Shown piece after piece: positions 24,749-37,588 of a stretch of DNA of 64,000 nucleotides. Each line of letters opens with the position of its first letter. Position 1 is the stretch's first letter. Position numbers and translations under genes: made by a program. A model generated the notes under the pieces. It made no database searches, was not told where the DNA came from, and saw only the letters and a program-made list of their open reading frames with translations. Source of the DNA: Bursaphelenchus xylophilus (taxonomy: Eukaryota; Nematoda; Chromadorea; Rhabditida; Aphelenchoididae); contig CAJFCV020000004.1 in NCBI GenBank assembly GCA_904066235.2, positions 7,006,001 to 7,070,000 on the forward strand. Reading direction: 5' to 3'.

Positions 24749-27700
24749 TTTACTGTTGAACGAACTATAGCTTGATAGTGCATATCCCTGATTATAATAA
24801 CAAATACCTTTACATTACTACCCGGAATGTTTTGACTGGCCGTTTTGCGTTTTCCTGCAGACAGCCGGTTTTAAAATCGGCTTCGCTTTTTTACGCGGGG
24901 CGCAGAGAAAACTGGGGAAGAGGAGAGAAAGCGAGAAAAAAGGAAAATGGAAAGGTTTTTGGAAAAAATAAAACGAACTGGACCAAAGTGAAGACAAGAT
25001 GCAGAGGGCGGAGAGAGTGGCCAGAACAAAAAGAATTACACGGCCAGGGCATTTCGTGGGCCAAGAGAATGGGAAAAAGAAGGATGGAACTTTCAGTAAA
25101 AGGAGATATCAATCTGGGCTTATGTACCAAAGGATTTACGGGGATTTGGCGTCACTGGATTTTTGTAGGGAAGGAGGCTTTACAGTCCATTTCGGTCTGA
25201 TTTCTGATCATTTAAGAAGCCTATTTTCTATTTTGTTTCTATAATCCTGTGATTCATAATATTTTTTCCTAATCAGTTTGATATTTAACCCTATTTCTCG
25301 TCATTTTATTAAAATTTTGATGTTAGAATTTTCATCGTGATTACGTAACAAGACCAATTTGTATGACTCAGAATCCAAATAGGCCTGTGGGAACGAAGTA
25401 GTCCAAGTCTTTCGCTGTTTTAATATTTTCTGATCAACCCCTTTGGGTATTGGAGGGCTCTTTCCCGGGTCATGACTATGTTGTAATGAGTGGCGAGAAC
25501 AGAGTGATCAATTTCAACCCACGCGGCTCTAAAAAAGAGGATCTCTCGCGCGTGGATCAGATCTGCGTGAGTTCCCTCACCAGTTTTCGGACAAATTTCT
25601 ATAATCTTACGGGAGTATCGATGATAAAACAGCATTTTGGATACCTTCTGGAATTTCTTTTGTTCTCCTTTCGTTATCAGGCCCGGTGTCCGGCAGAATT
25701 CTTTCCTTTTTTGTTATCTGTAACATACGTGGTGGCCTTCCTTCTCTTCGTTTTGCAATTGCAAATCGTTTTTTGGATCGGAACATCCGGGAATGATTAC
25801 TATATAATACTATAGTTATTGTTCGGTCATGTAAAAATAAAGGGGGTAACCAGTGGGAGCTCTTCATAAAAAATGATTTATCATGTCGAAATACTTTTTT
25901 CGATCAAGCATGTAGTAATTATCAACGAATTATGAAAATCCTAAGGGCATATTACGTAACGTTTCTCCTGCCCTCTTAAAATCCCAAAGATTATTTTTGT
26001 AGCCATAATTTCCATAGAGACGTTTATTTTTGTATTCCCTATCTGACGTTGTTCCCTTTTACGTATTCGTTGTTTACACATTGCGGTGTAATTTTTTCGG
26101 AAAATCGGCTCGAACAGCCCTCACATTATCCTCGCGAGGCTCTTGTTTGGTATAATATCTGAATTACTTTCTCACATGCAGTTTTTTTTTGCAATTTTCC
26201 TTGCCAACACTGATAATAAACGCTCTTGTTTCGGATTTTTTTTCATTGAAATTCCACATTTTCTGTCATTTGCCCTTAGGGCTTTCAATGCAAATCCTTT
26301 GATTATTTCCGACTCAATTTTTCTCGATTCAAACTTGAATTATACAAACTGTTATCGAGTAGTTCCAATAGCAAGTGTCATGTTGAGAATACGGTTCAAG
26401 TCTGGCTCTCTATATACGTATAAGGACCTCTCTCAATCAAAACACGCTACATTTTTGTAATCCTTGGCCGAGGAGGTGTCCCCCTCTTAATGTGAAATTC
26501 CTCTCAGACTTCCGACCTTTCTATGGCAACCACTGACCGGAACTCTTTTTCCTTGCGGCGTTTTTTCCTTTAACTAATCTTTCCTATTTTATATAGCAGT
26601 TTTAAATACTTGTACGAAGGCTGATTATTTTTTGACAAACTTATCATTCCAGGCCGGACTTTGGAAGCGCTGATCAGCTAGGGTCTCTAATGGCTCTGTG
26701 AATTTCTTTTATGTCACAGAAAGAGCTCCTTCTCCAGGGCTCTGTCAACAAATCCGCTGTTCGTTAGCGGGTCCTAGAAGAATACGAGAACGGGAAATAT
26801 TATCCATACAAGGTAGGTCACTTTAAAGTAAAATATTGGTGATTCAAAACAAATTTCATAGTGCGATTTATAAAAAAAGCTCCATGATTGCCCAAAAATG
26901 ATTAACTGATTGGCGAACTTCAAATATTTTGATGTTAACACCCTTCTTTCCAATGCCCGACTTTGTTTTAATGAAACTTATGACAATTTGAAAAGGAAAA
27001 GAAGGGAGTTGATACCATCGAAGAGAGTCCATTCCCATACGATGATAAGAGATATGGCGGGTTAGTCTGGGCATCGGAAACGGTCTATTTATCGGTTTTT
27101 TTCCAGTTTTTATAAACGAGAGTTCAGATTTATGTTAGAATTGCTTTGATTTGTTTAGGTTATACAGTAATCTGCTGAAAAAAACTTACAATAATTGATT
27201 TGCTCGTCCTTCGCGGGGCTTTCATATGATTCGCAGACAAATGGAGCAGAAGTTCACTATTTTTCGAATGTAGACCTGATTGAATTCGTCATCCTGAATT
27301 CCAAAATATTTTTTTTCTGGAGTAATTTCCTTTTTTGCAAAATAAACGGACTATATAAATGTTTACTGCATTCCCGCGGTAATCGTTTACAGATCGTCAT
27401 GTTGTAAGCTTACTGTACTTTATCACAAGGTACATTTCCAAAAAATAAGTCAGTATGACAGAGTTTTTGTTGTTTTTGGTTAGCGGAAAGGAAACAAATC
27501 TTGAGATAACGTGAGAATCTGGGTCTGAATCTTATCTCGTTTACAAAACTCGTGTGTTCTCATAGGGGAATTGCGTCGCGCTGACGTATTTTTTGGAAAA
27601 TAATTAATTCCGAGATTTTTTTCGCGGATCGAAAGCCTCGACCTTCTTTCTATTCATGGAGTGGAATAACTGGAATGTTTGTTTAGTAATCGGCCAATTT

Positions 27701-27764
27701 TTGAAGTCCTAAGCCCACTAAACATAAGAGAGATTATTTTGGAATAGCTAAACCTAACCTGATC
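24749..27764. other. Intergenic region, no gene seen
   Basis: About 3 kb lies between the aldo-keto reductase and the P5B ATPase, both on the plus strand. A purine-rich block (24890-25130) gives overlapping open frames on both strands of low complexity, and 25450-25870 gives others; none has a recognisable domain. AT-rich remainder. It probably holds the ATPase promoter. Confidence 0.5.
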
Positions 27765-30700
27765 ATGCAGGGAGAGGGCGAATCCAACATCTTTGGATCC
27801 ATCTTCCCCACAAGGCGTTGGTCGGGGGACGCTGAACGGGAGCAACTGATCAGCCAAGCCAGTCCAACCTTTGATCAACCAACCACCTCGAGGCAAGATA
27901 ACTACGGTTCCTTGGAAAACCCTCGGCGAAGAACGTTGAGGGCATCGGATCCAGAAATGGCTAATATGGTGGTGAGGAAGAATAAAGGTAAGTCTTTATT
28001 GTTTTTATTGAGGTTGGTTTAGGACGGCTTTGATCTTGGAAGTATAGTTATTCAGTTCTATTCTTCTAGAATCTCCTAAAATTAGGACGGCCTTGAGTGC
28101 AGGACATTTGGAGAACCTTGAAACCACTTCAGATTCCTCTTCAGAGGATTCATTTGAATTTCATGGAGCTTCGGACGCCGCTAATGCCCATTATGCGGTT
28201 ATCCATTTAAATGATGAGGATCTTCACATTTGGGCCTATAAGCTCTGCCTATGGAAAGCGGTAGGGTCTTTTATTTCTGATTTATTTTTTTTAGATATTA
28301 ATGTACCTCTTTTCTTTCGCGACTCTTGGAATAGTCAGACTAGTTCTATATTGGTACCCTAAATTATATGTCCACTGTACTTCTAATAAGTCCACAATGG
28401 CTGAGAGTGACTACATGTTAGTTAGGTAAGAGAGAATTCTCAATTCTATATTGTGTTTTAGGGATGATCATCAAAATTTGGCATTTCGCAAGATACGAAT
28501 TGCAAAGCCACCTTCAAATGATTTCCTATCCATGCCCGTGGGAAAAGGGAAGATGGTCTCTGTCTCCAGTTTGAGGTATTTTACCTACAGAAAGCTGTGC
28601 TATGTCTGGCATCCAACGGAAAGTAGATTCTCGACAACAGACCAATTGGAAAACGATCTCCCACTTGGTTACTTCCACGATTGCTGGGACGGACAGAAAG
28701 GATTAACCGAAGCCGAAGTTCAGAGACGTTTGACTGTTTACGGGAAGAATCTGATTGAGGTCAAATTGAAACCAATCATAGTGCTGTTGTTCAAGGAAGT
28801 GATTTCTCCCTTTTACATCTTTCAAGTGTTCAGGTGAGTAACAGGCAGAGCCGTTGGTATGAAATAAGATTAGAATTGAAGATTACTTATGTAAACTTTT
28901 GTTTTTAGTGTGTTGGTATGGTACTCAGATGACTATGAGTACTATGCTTCCATTATTGTATTGATGTCGGTCTGTTCAATTGTTATGGATATCTTCCAAA
29001 TTAGACGGCAAGAGAAGAAATTGAGAGCAATGGTTCACAGTGAAGATGTTGTGGAAGTGGTGAGAGATGGTGGTAAAGTGAAGAAAGTCTCGTCGTCATC
29101 GGTAAGTAGTTTCATTCAATGCTTTATTCTTTAGTTGGTACCCGGAGATGTTATCTTGATCCCACCTCGAGGCTGTATTCTTCAATGCGATGCTGTTCTA
29201 ATGAATGGAACTGTGATACTGAATGAGTCCATGCTTACTGGAGAGTCTGTACCGGTCACAAAAGTTGCTTTGCCCGAGCCGGAAGACGATAAACATCGTG
29301 AATATGAATTTTCTTTGAAGGAACACTCCAAGCACATCTTATTTTGTGGAACATCAGTTCTTCAGACTCGATTTTACGGGGGAAAACCAGTCCAGGCCAT
29401 CGTTTTGAGGACAGCTTACTTGACTTTGAAAGGTCAATTGGTCAGGTGAGAATAAATTGGGATTTTATTGTAAAATATTGTTTTAGATCAATCATGTACC
29501 CCAAGCCTGTTGATTTTCGATTCACCAAGGATTTGTTCCGTTTTGTTGGCTTCTTATCGATGATTGCGATGGTTGGATTTGGGTATACGATAGCGGTGAT
29601 GATAATGAGAGGATCGGCCTTAAAAAAGATCATCCTCAGATCTCTGGACATCATCACAATTGTTGTTCCTCCGGCTCTCCCAGCAGCCATGAGTATTGGA
29701 ATATTCGCAGCGCAGATGAGATTAAGAGCCAAGCAGATCTTCTGTATATCCCCATCAACGATCAACACGTGTGGAGCTATTAATGTGGTCTGTTTTGATA
29801 AGACGGGAACTCTGACTGAAGATGGGCTTGATTTCCATTGCTTACGAGCTGTTTATGAAGAGCCCCGACAACTTCAAGCAGTGCGAGAGGAAGCTCATGA
29901 GCCGGTCTTTGGAGAAGAATTATACGAATTCCACAGGGACGAACTTCCACATGATGGGGAACTGGTAAAAGCTGTGGCCACGTGCCATTCATTGACTCGA
30001 ATTGAGAATGAATTGTGTGGAGATCCTCTGGATTTAATCTTATTCAACAAGACCAATTGGATCATTGATGAATCCCCAACAGATGATCAAATTGAGGAGA
30101 CCGCCTTGTTCGATATGCTCCAACCAACGGTTATCAGATCACCCGCAGGGCATTTTGGATCAAACGAACCGGAAACAGAGATGGCTGTCATTAGGCAGTT
30201 TACCTTCAGGTTAGCATTTTCGCGTCTTACATTGTATTATTCATATATCAATAGATGTAAGCCTTAATTTTAGTTCGTCCTTGCAACGAATGGGTGTCAT
30301 AGTCCACAATCCCAATGAGCCTGGTCGTTCCATGCATTTGTATGTGAAAGGTGCTCCCGAGATTGTCGCTTCTCTGTGTCGACCCGAGTCCGTCCCCTCT
30401 TCCTATGATAATGTGGTCAATCATTATGCTCAACATGGCTATCGTCTGATCGCTGTAGCTTCCCGAAAACTTGATCTCAGTTATGCCAAAGCCCAGAAGG
30501 TGAAGAGAGATGTGATTGAATGCGATCTCCGAATGCTGGGTGTAATCGTCATGGAGAACAGAGTCAAAACCCAGACTTGTCCAGTGATTGGTCAGCTTAA
30601 TAAGGCCAGAATCAGGACGGTTATGGTTACTGGAGACAACGTTCTGACAGCCATGAGTGTGGCCAGAGAATGTGGTATCATCCGGCCTTACAAAAGAACA

Positions 30701-32289
30701 TTCCTTCTTGAACATGGTGGAGTCATGGGAGATGGGAGAGTTCATCTCAGTCTGAGGCAATCAGCCTCCGCTTCTGATGAATTAAATGAATTCGAGGAAT
30801 CTTCAACCACTGTGGACCCTGAATGTGGACATTTGGTGGATTCGAGTTATCAACTGGCCATTACTGGTCCCACTTTCGCGGCCATTTGTGATGATTATCC
30901 GGAACTCTTGGATAAATTGATCTGTGTTTGTGATGTCTACGCAAGAATGTCTCCAGATCAAAAACAACTTCTTATCAACACTCTACAAGAAGTTAATTAC
31001 ACGGTAGCCATGTGTGGAGATGGAGCCAATGATTGCGCGGCCTTGAAAGCGGCCCATGCTGGAATCTCCCTGTCCGAAGCCGAAGCCTCGATTGCCGCAC
31101 CGTTCACATCAAAGATCCCTGATATCCGATGTGTTCCTATGGTCATCCGTGAAGGAAGAGCGGCCCTCGTTACTTCTTTTGGAGTATTCAAATACATGGC
31201 TGGCTATTCTCTGACCCAATTCATCACCATCATGCAGTTATATTGGCTGAATACTAATTTAACGGACTTCCAGTTCTTGTACATTGATCTGGGGTTAATC
31301 ACGCTGGTTGCTTTGTTCTTTGGGTACACTCCTAGTTGTGAAAAGTTGGATTCAACCCCTCCGCCGACAAGATTGTTGTCCTTGGCATCAGCTTTGTCAA
31401 TCATTGGGCAGTTATTTATCATCGCTGGGTTCCAGGTAGGGGGTAATTTTTATATTGTTTTTGATGAAGCTTATTTTTTGTAATTGTTTCTGATTTCAGT
31501 TGTTCGTCTTCATATATACAGCCATGCAGCCCTGGTTTATTCCTTATGCGATGCCAATGGGAGATGACGTGGAAGATCGAAGATCCATGCAGGGAACGGC
31601 CATTTTTTGTGTGTCCACCTTCCAATACATAACATTGGCTATAATCTACAGCAAAGGTCATCCATACAGAAAACCGTTGTTCTCCAACCGTCCCTTGTGC
31701 TTTTCTTTGATCATTTTATCATTGATATCAGCTTGGATAACGGTCAATCCACCAGATTTTCTCTCATCATGGCTTGAATTCGATCCAATCCCGTACTTTG
31801 AGAACAGGCTATTCTTGTTGATGATTGCGATTCTTAGTGGGCTGTGCTCTTACTTGTTTGAGAACTATGTGATCGAACATGTTATCCTTGGCGTGAGAGA
31901 ACGGTAAGTTTTATTATTTGAAATCTTTACAATGTTTTTTGAATTTCAGAAGAAAGAAGCGTCAACAGATCGTGGCCGACTCCTCAGATGCTCCTCGTTT
32001 TGAGAGGATTCTGAATTCGATTGGCTCGGAACCCCAATGGATCCGCAACTTAACGACAGCCGGTCTCCGTTCCGAGCCATCTCTCTTCACTCCGACTCAT
32101 AATAAGTTCAGAAGGATCGAAGCCCTGAATTCGACTCAGGAAGACCGTCAATCCCTCAATTCAGGCCTTGTTGTCCTCCGGTCCCCCAATAATGACAGCT
32201 TTGCCTCAGGGCATCCGGATCTCAATTCCCCGTCAACTGACCGCAGTTCGGCCGTTCTCTTACCATCCAACTCTCAGCTGAATGTCTGA
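27765..32289 (+). CDS. P5B-type ATPase (ATP13A2/3-like polyamine transporter)
   Basis: A P5B P-type ATPase, related to human ATP13A2-5 and nematode CATP-5/6/7, which export polyamines from late endosomes and lysosomes. Ten exons (27765-27987, 28070-28260, 28295-28425, 28462-28833, 28909-29101, 29135-29445, 29487-30209, 30274-31435, 31500-31903, 31950-32289) close in phase to code 1349 residues. Key motifs are actuator TGES (405-408), the P5B transmembrane signature PPALP (535-539), the phosphorylation site DKTGT with Asp578, KGAPE in the nucleotide domain, and the hinge [16 protein letters not shown]. The hydrophobic segment near residue 139 fits the P5B N-terminal membrane-associated region. 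The N-terminus (about 135 residues) and the serine-rich C-tail are longer than usual. Which of the nematode paralogues it is cannot be told. Confidence 0.95.
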
Positions 32290-32661
32290 ATTCGGACTTT
32301 TCATGGACATGGCCTTAAGTCATTCTTTTTATTTTTTCAACTTTCATGGGTCAATTTTCATTGGGTAATTCAGAGTAGTTAATTTGTTTGCAACTCTGAT
32401 TACTTGGTTTTTTCCGTTCAGATCGGGTGTTTCCCCAAGTCCTCCGGTAATTTCACTGAACTTTCAAATTGTCAAACCAAATTTGCAATCGTCTTTTTTA
32501 CCTTATCTCTTATATTGTTTTACATTTTCATAACTAGTTGTGTATTTGATATCAATAGCAAGGCTCAATTTTTTATTTAAATGGAGTTTACAATAAAAAT
32601 GAGTGTAATATTCATTTCGTATATGATGTTGAGAGTATTTTTCACTTTCTTTATGTGGATC
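32290..32661. other. Convergent 3' intergenic region
   Basis: A 372-bp AT-rich gap lies between the stop of the P5B ATPase (plus) and the stop of the next gene (minus). It must contain both polyadenylation sites. No other feature is seen. Confidence 0.4.
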
Positions 32662-34280
32662 TCATGCTTGCGGACTTTGATGGGAATTTTCCCAGATGGG
32701 ACTTGCTGTAAAAAAGTAATCAAAAAACAGTCAAAAATTACCTTCATTGTATACTGTAGTCATCGTGGTGACGTCATTAGTAACAGCATTCGTTAATATT
32801 TTTGCCGGGGAATTTGGGGTCGCTTTAACTACACTTTGCGTGGGATTCTGTGCCCTCAGAATTGAATATATCGAGAATTTGGACAATAATACCATAATCA
32901 CCAGTACCAAAGTACCCAGAAATAGTAGATATACGAAGGAAAAGATGAGAGAAAGAAAAGTGATCACATTCCGTTGATGAGAAGCCATGTGATCACACTC
33001 GTCAAGTGCAAGATTCATTCTTTTGGCAGTGAATTTGATAACTGAACCATCGGGTAGAGTTAATCTGTTCTCACGTTGAAGCATTGAGAAATGGATCTGA
33101 AGTTGATTGTCAAAAACATTATTCGTCTTGGCGTCATGATTAATATATGTAATCAGCTCACCAAATTGTACCATTGTGACTCTAAAACATGATCATCATG
33201 ACCTCCTTGGCGCAATGTTACAGTAATATCCTCTTCGACCATCTCTTTACAAGAGTGGAATGGATACAAAGATACCATCATTTGCTTGCCTTTTTTAAGG
33301 ATTATTGCCATTTTTTCCTGATCAAACCCAACTATGACATTCAATCCAATATTACAAGACTCTCTCAACTTGTCAACAAAGAATGGATTCTGGATTTGTA
33401 CTTGTCCTCCGACTTCCTGCAAACAAAATGTTTATAGTTTTAAAGCAGAACCCACATTGAACATGAGGAATCCATCAGAAACAAAATAAACGGCATCGGA
33501 AGGGATACTGATGTTATCACGAGGGACTTCAGGGATCATATCAACCAATCTCGGACTGTCCAACAAAGTTTTGTAAGCAAAATGGTCAGCTGAAAATTGA
33601 TGTTATCGACCACCGTATGTCGCCGAATGGGGGAAGAGACGGCTGTTCTTCGGAACACCGTACCGTCGGATTTCAGACCCAACAATTAGGCCAAGCCTCA
33701 GTTTAGGCTTAACATTAAGCTACCTTGTAAGACCCAGAGAATAGTTTAAAAAAAACTTTGTGGCGGTACAACCTGATCCAATACTTTCGACTTTTAGCAA
33801 TCGTCGTTTCCCCAATCCGGCGACGTTCCGTCGACGACGTTATGACATTTACCCATTAAAAACTCGTATTGACCAAGAGAACTCCAAATTTGAGCGGTAC
33901 TCGTGATGTTGTCGACCGTTTTGAGACGGAATAAGGGTCTACAAAAATGAGAACTTTGCATAACAATCAGAAACGGGTAAGACTAAAGAATAAACTTGCT
34001 CGATAGGACGCCATTCTCGTTCGATTTCCCCGTCATTGTACTTTAAAATTACTGTTTTCTCGAAGAAAACATGGTTGTCGTTGATTTCTGAAGCTACAGC
34101 AACCTTATTTTGTGACATACTTTGATTGAAACGGAATTTAATCATACATTCGATCTCGTAGTCATCGTATTTGCTCTGAAGATCGTTGAAAACAATGATA
34201 AGCAAACTCGTGAATCCCTAAGAAGCTTAAATAAGTTAACAGTAACGTAAGATTACCTTTAAAACTTCCTCGAAGTCCAT
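32662..34280 (-). CDS. Nematode membrane protein of unknown family, paralogue 1
   Basis: Seven exons (34257-34280, 34000-34217, 33853-33938, 33456-33589, 33162-33416, 32742-33096, 32662-32705) close in phase to code 371 residues. It starts MDFEEVLK, then GFTSLLIIVFNDLQSKYDDYEIE. A soluble domain rich in predicted strands follows, and a strongly hydrophobic stretch near the C-terminus (VITFLSLIFSFVYLLFLGTL and on) makes one or two membrane passes. A cytosolic-type tail ends SPIWENSHQSPQA. The next gene upstream is clearly a paralogue with the same intron places. The join between exons 2 and 3 needs a GC donor (GCAAGT). The intron 33590-33852 holds an inverted-repeat element. I do not recognise the family; function unknown. 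Confidence 0.75.
33600..33848. mobile_element. MITE-like inverted repeat in an intron
   Basis: The ends of this stretch match in inverted orientation: the left has TGTCGCCGAATGGGGGAAGA, and the right, read in reverse, has CGTCGCCGGATTGGGGAAAC. Similarity continues for about 50-60 bases at roughly 75 percent. It fills nearly all of the 33590-33852 intron of paralogue 1; the matching place in paralogue 2 is a 33-bp intron, which suggests insertion after duplication. Confidence 0.6.
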
Positions 34281-34367
34281 TACAAGTCAACCAAATTTAC
34301 AAAAATTTCAAAGTGATTACAAAAACCATCAAAATTAATTTCTAAATTTATTAAATTTTTTGAAACT

Positions 34368-35674
34368 TTATTCGCAACCACTTTCATTTTCCATTTCTTT
34401 TCTGGCCGCTGTATCCTTGGCTTGGGCTTCTCTTTTCTTGGCAAAAATAGACATCTTTTTGAGCAACTTGTAGATCCAGAAATTGTATAAAAGAACGACG
34501 AACACAAACACGACCATGGAAACGAAGCAGACATGCATTACAATCTGGACAATGATCAGGTACAGGATGATCATCTGCTGATACTTGGTCAGATCATGAC
34601 ATAATTTAGTGTCCATATGTCTGGGAATGGCCTTGAATTGGATCATGGATCCATCGATGGATGAAAATTTCTGAGCGATTTCTTTGTCTAGGAGGGCGAA
34701 ATGGGACTAAAACAATGTAAAGTGGCTACTTGGTTTGATAAAATTTGCCTTGAAAATAAGTAATAATCATCAAAAAGAACTTGCCAAAAGATACCACTGA
34801 GATTCCAAATCCAGCTCGTCCCCATTGCTGACATACATTTCAATTTTGTTGATATCAGCGTCCAGCTCTCTCAAGGTGCACCTGTCATAGATCCCTGCCA
34901 TTTGAACCTTGTTTTCATTGTTCAGAATCACCGAAGACGTCTTCTCATCAAATCCCAAAAGTTTACCTTCAAGCTTTGGACAAATTTTTCTTTGCATATT
35001 TGCATTTACCGGACTCCTGATGGTGGTGTTTGAAGCCTAAAAAACACGGAATCCTATTTTTTGCGATTCTGGGAATACCTGCATAATAATTTGAATTCCA
35101 TCTGTTACGAATGGGTAATCATTTTCGACAGTAGCTTCGTCTATAACAGCCATATCGACCAGTCGTTTTCCTTCCAAAGTTACCGTATAGAACTCTTTGT
35201 CGACTGAAAATAACGAGATGTTTGATAAGGATTTACCTTTGAAGATCTCGCGTTTTCCAAGATGACTAAAAAAATAGCCATGGCTCTGCAAATCCTTGGT
35301 ATTGGTGGTTCGGAACATGATTCTGCAAGTATGCCGGTAGTACAACTTGAACAACTTACTCTCTGTCCTTCCAAATGGTTTCAATTTCATCCTCATTAAA
35401 AGTAAGCCGAGCCGGTTTCTCGTAAAAGACACGGCCTCCCTCTACCGCTATAATTTTTTTTTATCAGTAGGGTTAGTGAAATTATGGTAACCTACCATCA
35501 TAATTCCGGTATCTAAAGGTGGCCTCGATATCGTGACTGGAATATCTCGACTGGAGATCTTGGAAAACAATTGTAATCAGCGAGAGAATGGCCTGAAACA
35601 GAATCGTAGATCATAGATCAGTTTATTGTGGATACTAATATTAATCATACTTCGAGGGTTTGCTCGGCATTCAT
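34368..35674 (-). CDS. Nematode membrane protein of unknown family, paralogue 2
   Basis: Seven exons (35651-35674, 35496-35592, 35360-35447, 35237-35322, 35079-35203, 34785-35036, 34368-34706) close in phase to code 336 residues. It aligns along its length with its neighbour: MNAEQTLEAILSLITIVFQD, IMFRTTNTKDLQSHG, KRLVDMAVIDEATVENDYPF, LDLESQWYLL and SSIDGSMIQFKAIPRHMDTK. The C-terminal membrane stretch (MIILYLIIVQIVMHVCFVSM and on) precedes a lysine-rich tail. It has an intron (35448-35495) that paralogue 1 lacks. The 35204-35236 intron is only 33 bp, free of stops and a multiple of three. The last intron starts with GC (TTG|GCAAGT). Function unknown; the single 8-residue first exon is shared by both genes. 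Confidence 0.75.
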
Positions 35675-37588
35675 GATTCACAACGCGACCACTCGAGTTG
35701 CAATAACTCACAAAATGAATAAAATTTGACGAAATTTAATTGAAAGTTGTGGTTACAAAAGAACTTATTACTACAGGGTGCGCCAAAAATATTGGGACTC
35801 ATATTTTTACTTGCCCTGCGGGCTATAATGGTACAAGAGCAAAGTGGTCGCTTGTGCAAACGTGCAATGCTCCCAAGCATCTATCTTCAAAGTTTCAGAC
35901 AGAGTAGTCGTATACGACGCCTGTTCTGCCATTATAAGTGCTCACAACTAAGGCCCCTGAGACACGGACCCCAAAATGGATAAAAATTGGAAACACTAGT
36001 TTTGCCGTTGCATGCTATGGCAGAAATTCACTTTATATGACGGAGTAGCGGTCGCTTTTTATACACTAAAAATGATTTTTACTTATAATGACGATTACAT
36101 CTTTTACAGCCCGTCAAAGTCGGCCTAAAAACGCGCCGTTTTCCAGAAAACTGCCGTAAGATCAAAGATTTTTATGTAGAAGTTTCGATGTAAGGTTCCC
36201 AGCGTATTAGGCATCAGAGATACTTTTATAAGGACAACGAGAGTCTGACTAGTCGTTTTTGAAAAATTATTTTTTTATTTTCTGCCTCTGGGGGATGAAA
36301 TAGTGACTACAGGGGTAGAATTTACTCTAAGGTTGCTCGTCAAGTGAGCTTGGACTGAAGATCGCTAAAAGTAATTCAGTTGTGTCAGCATGTATCCCGA
36401 GTACAGCGTTACGTCGATTTTTACGCTCAAGTACTTTTCAACTTGTAGTAAACTGCCAAAATATATCAAGTTTCGAAGGACCGTGCCTCCAATCCGCACC
36501 ATAAAGTTTTTTCCATACAGAAACTGTCCCCTTCTAGGTGTAGATTTTCTTTTACAGTATGACAATTCCCTATGTACACACTCTATAACCACAAAATTTT
36601 ACAGCAACACGGGCGATACTGTGATATTGAGATCGTTAAAAACATAAAAATCCGAACTTTCGGGATTTTTTTTGTTTTTTCGACCAGCGCCGCCATATCG
36701 GTCGTCAACCATGATTACATACGTTGTTACGAAGTGAATAGCATGTGTTTTATACACAATAAATTAGAAGGATCTTACTTTCCCTTAGCGGAAATAATGG
36801 CCAAATTGATTTCCCGGTCATCCACTTGAAAAGAAAATTTTGGTCCCCCAAAAACTTTTGAATATTTTTTCAAGTTTGCAATAGGCCCCAACCCTGGCAT
36901 TACCGTTGCCGTATAGCAAGGCTGTTACCCTTGCTAAAACGGCCAAAAGTTTTGATTCCAAGGCCAGCCGAAAAAAGCTACACGGAATTGATTTTTGTCC
37001 CAATATTTTTGGCGCACCCTGTATTGATGACGACTGTTTTACCTAAATATTCGAATTGTGGTTTCCCCGTGAACACATTCCTCTTTCCAATCCATTTTTA
37101 AACTATAGTTAAGAGCATTAAAAAGTGTCGGAGTAATCCGCTGATAAAAATTTCCAGAATTTTTCGTATAGTCGTTACTATTTACCCGGTTTACTAGTAC
37201 AGATAACTAAACTTTAAATGGTCATTGAGTTCTTAATGTCATCTTTTTTGGACCATCCGATGTCGTGAAATCATTCTTTTGCAACTTCTTACTTCTCACT
37301 TACTTGTTTATTTTGCGTGAAAGGATCTCCTTATGAGTAAAGAGGGCTTCTTCTCCCTCAAATCTTTTGACTGTTCTCTTCAGAACAAGTTTCAGCGGAT
37401 CTTTCAGTTGTTCCCTTGATTTCCGTCGTTTTTTTCGCGAAGAAGTAACCGATTTGAATAACAATATTTGTTGGTTTAGCAACTTTTTGTACTCTTTTAT
37501 TTTTCTGTTCCCTTTTGTGGAGTCTCTGCTTTACTTTTCGATATTATTTTACATTAGCCTTTACTGTTTGACCATTTTGTAGCTCCTA
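35675..37588. other. Intergenic region dominated by a transposon
   Basis: Between paralogue 2 and the TauE/SafE gene. The larger part is the inverted-repeat element at 35774-37021; the rest (37024-37588) is AT-rich with one 71-residue hydrophobic open frame that ends in a stop 7 bases before the next start codon and has no recognisable relation. Confidence 0.5.
35774..37021. mobile_element. Non-autonomous Tc1/mariner-type element (1.25 kb)
   Basis: The ends are perfect inverted repeats of at least 25 bases (CAGGGTGCGCCAAAAATATT, then GGGAC), and each end is flanked by the dinucleotide TA (35772-35773 and 37022-37023), the target duplication of Tc1/mariner elements. The length of 1248 bp is near that of a full mariner, but no open frame resembling a transposase is present, so it must be mobilised in trans or be dead. 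Some weak internal matches were not pursued. Confidence 0.85.

Noticed and set aside
24772..25200. 142-residue open frame after the aldo-keto reductase
   Set aside because: Purine-rich low-complexity sequence with a competing frame on the other strand; no start or splice support.
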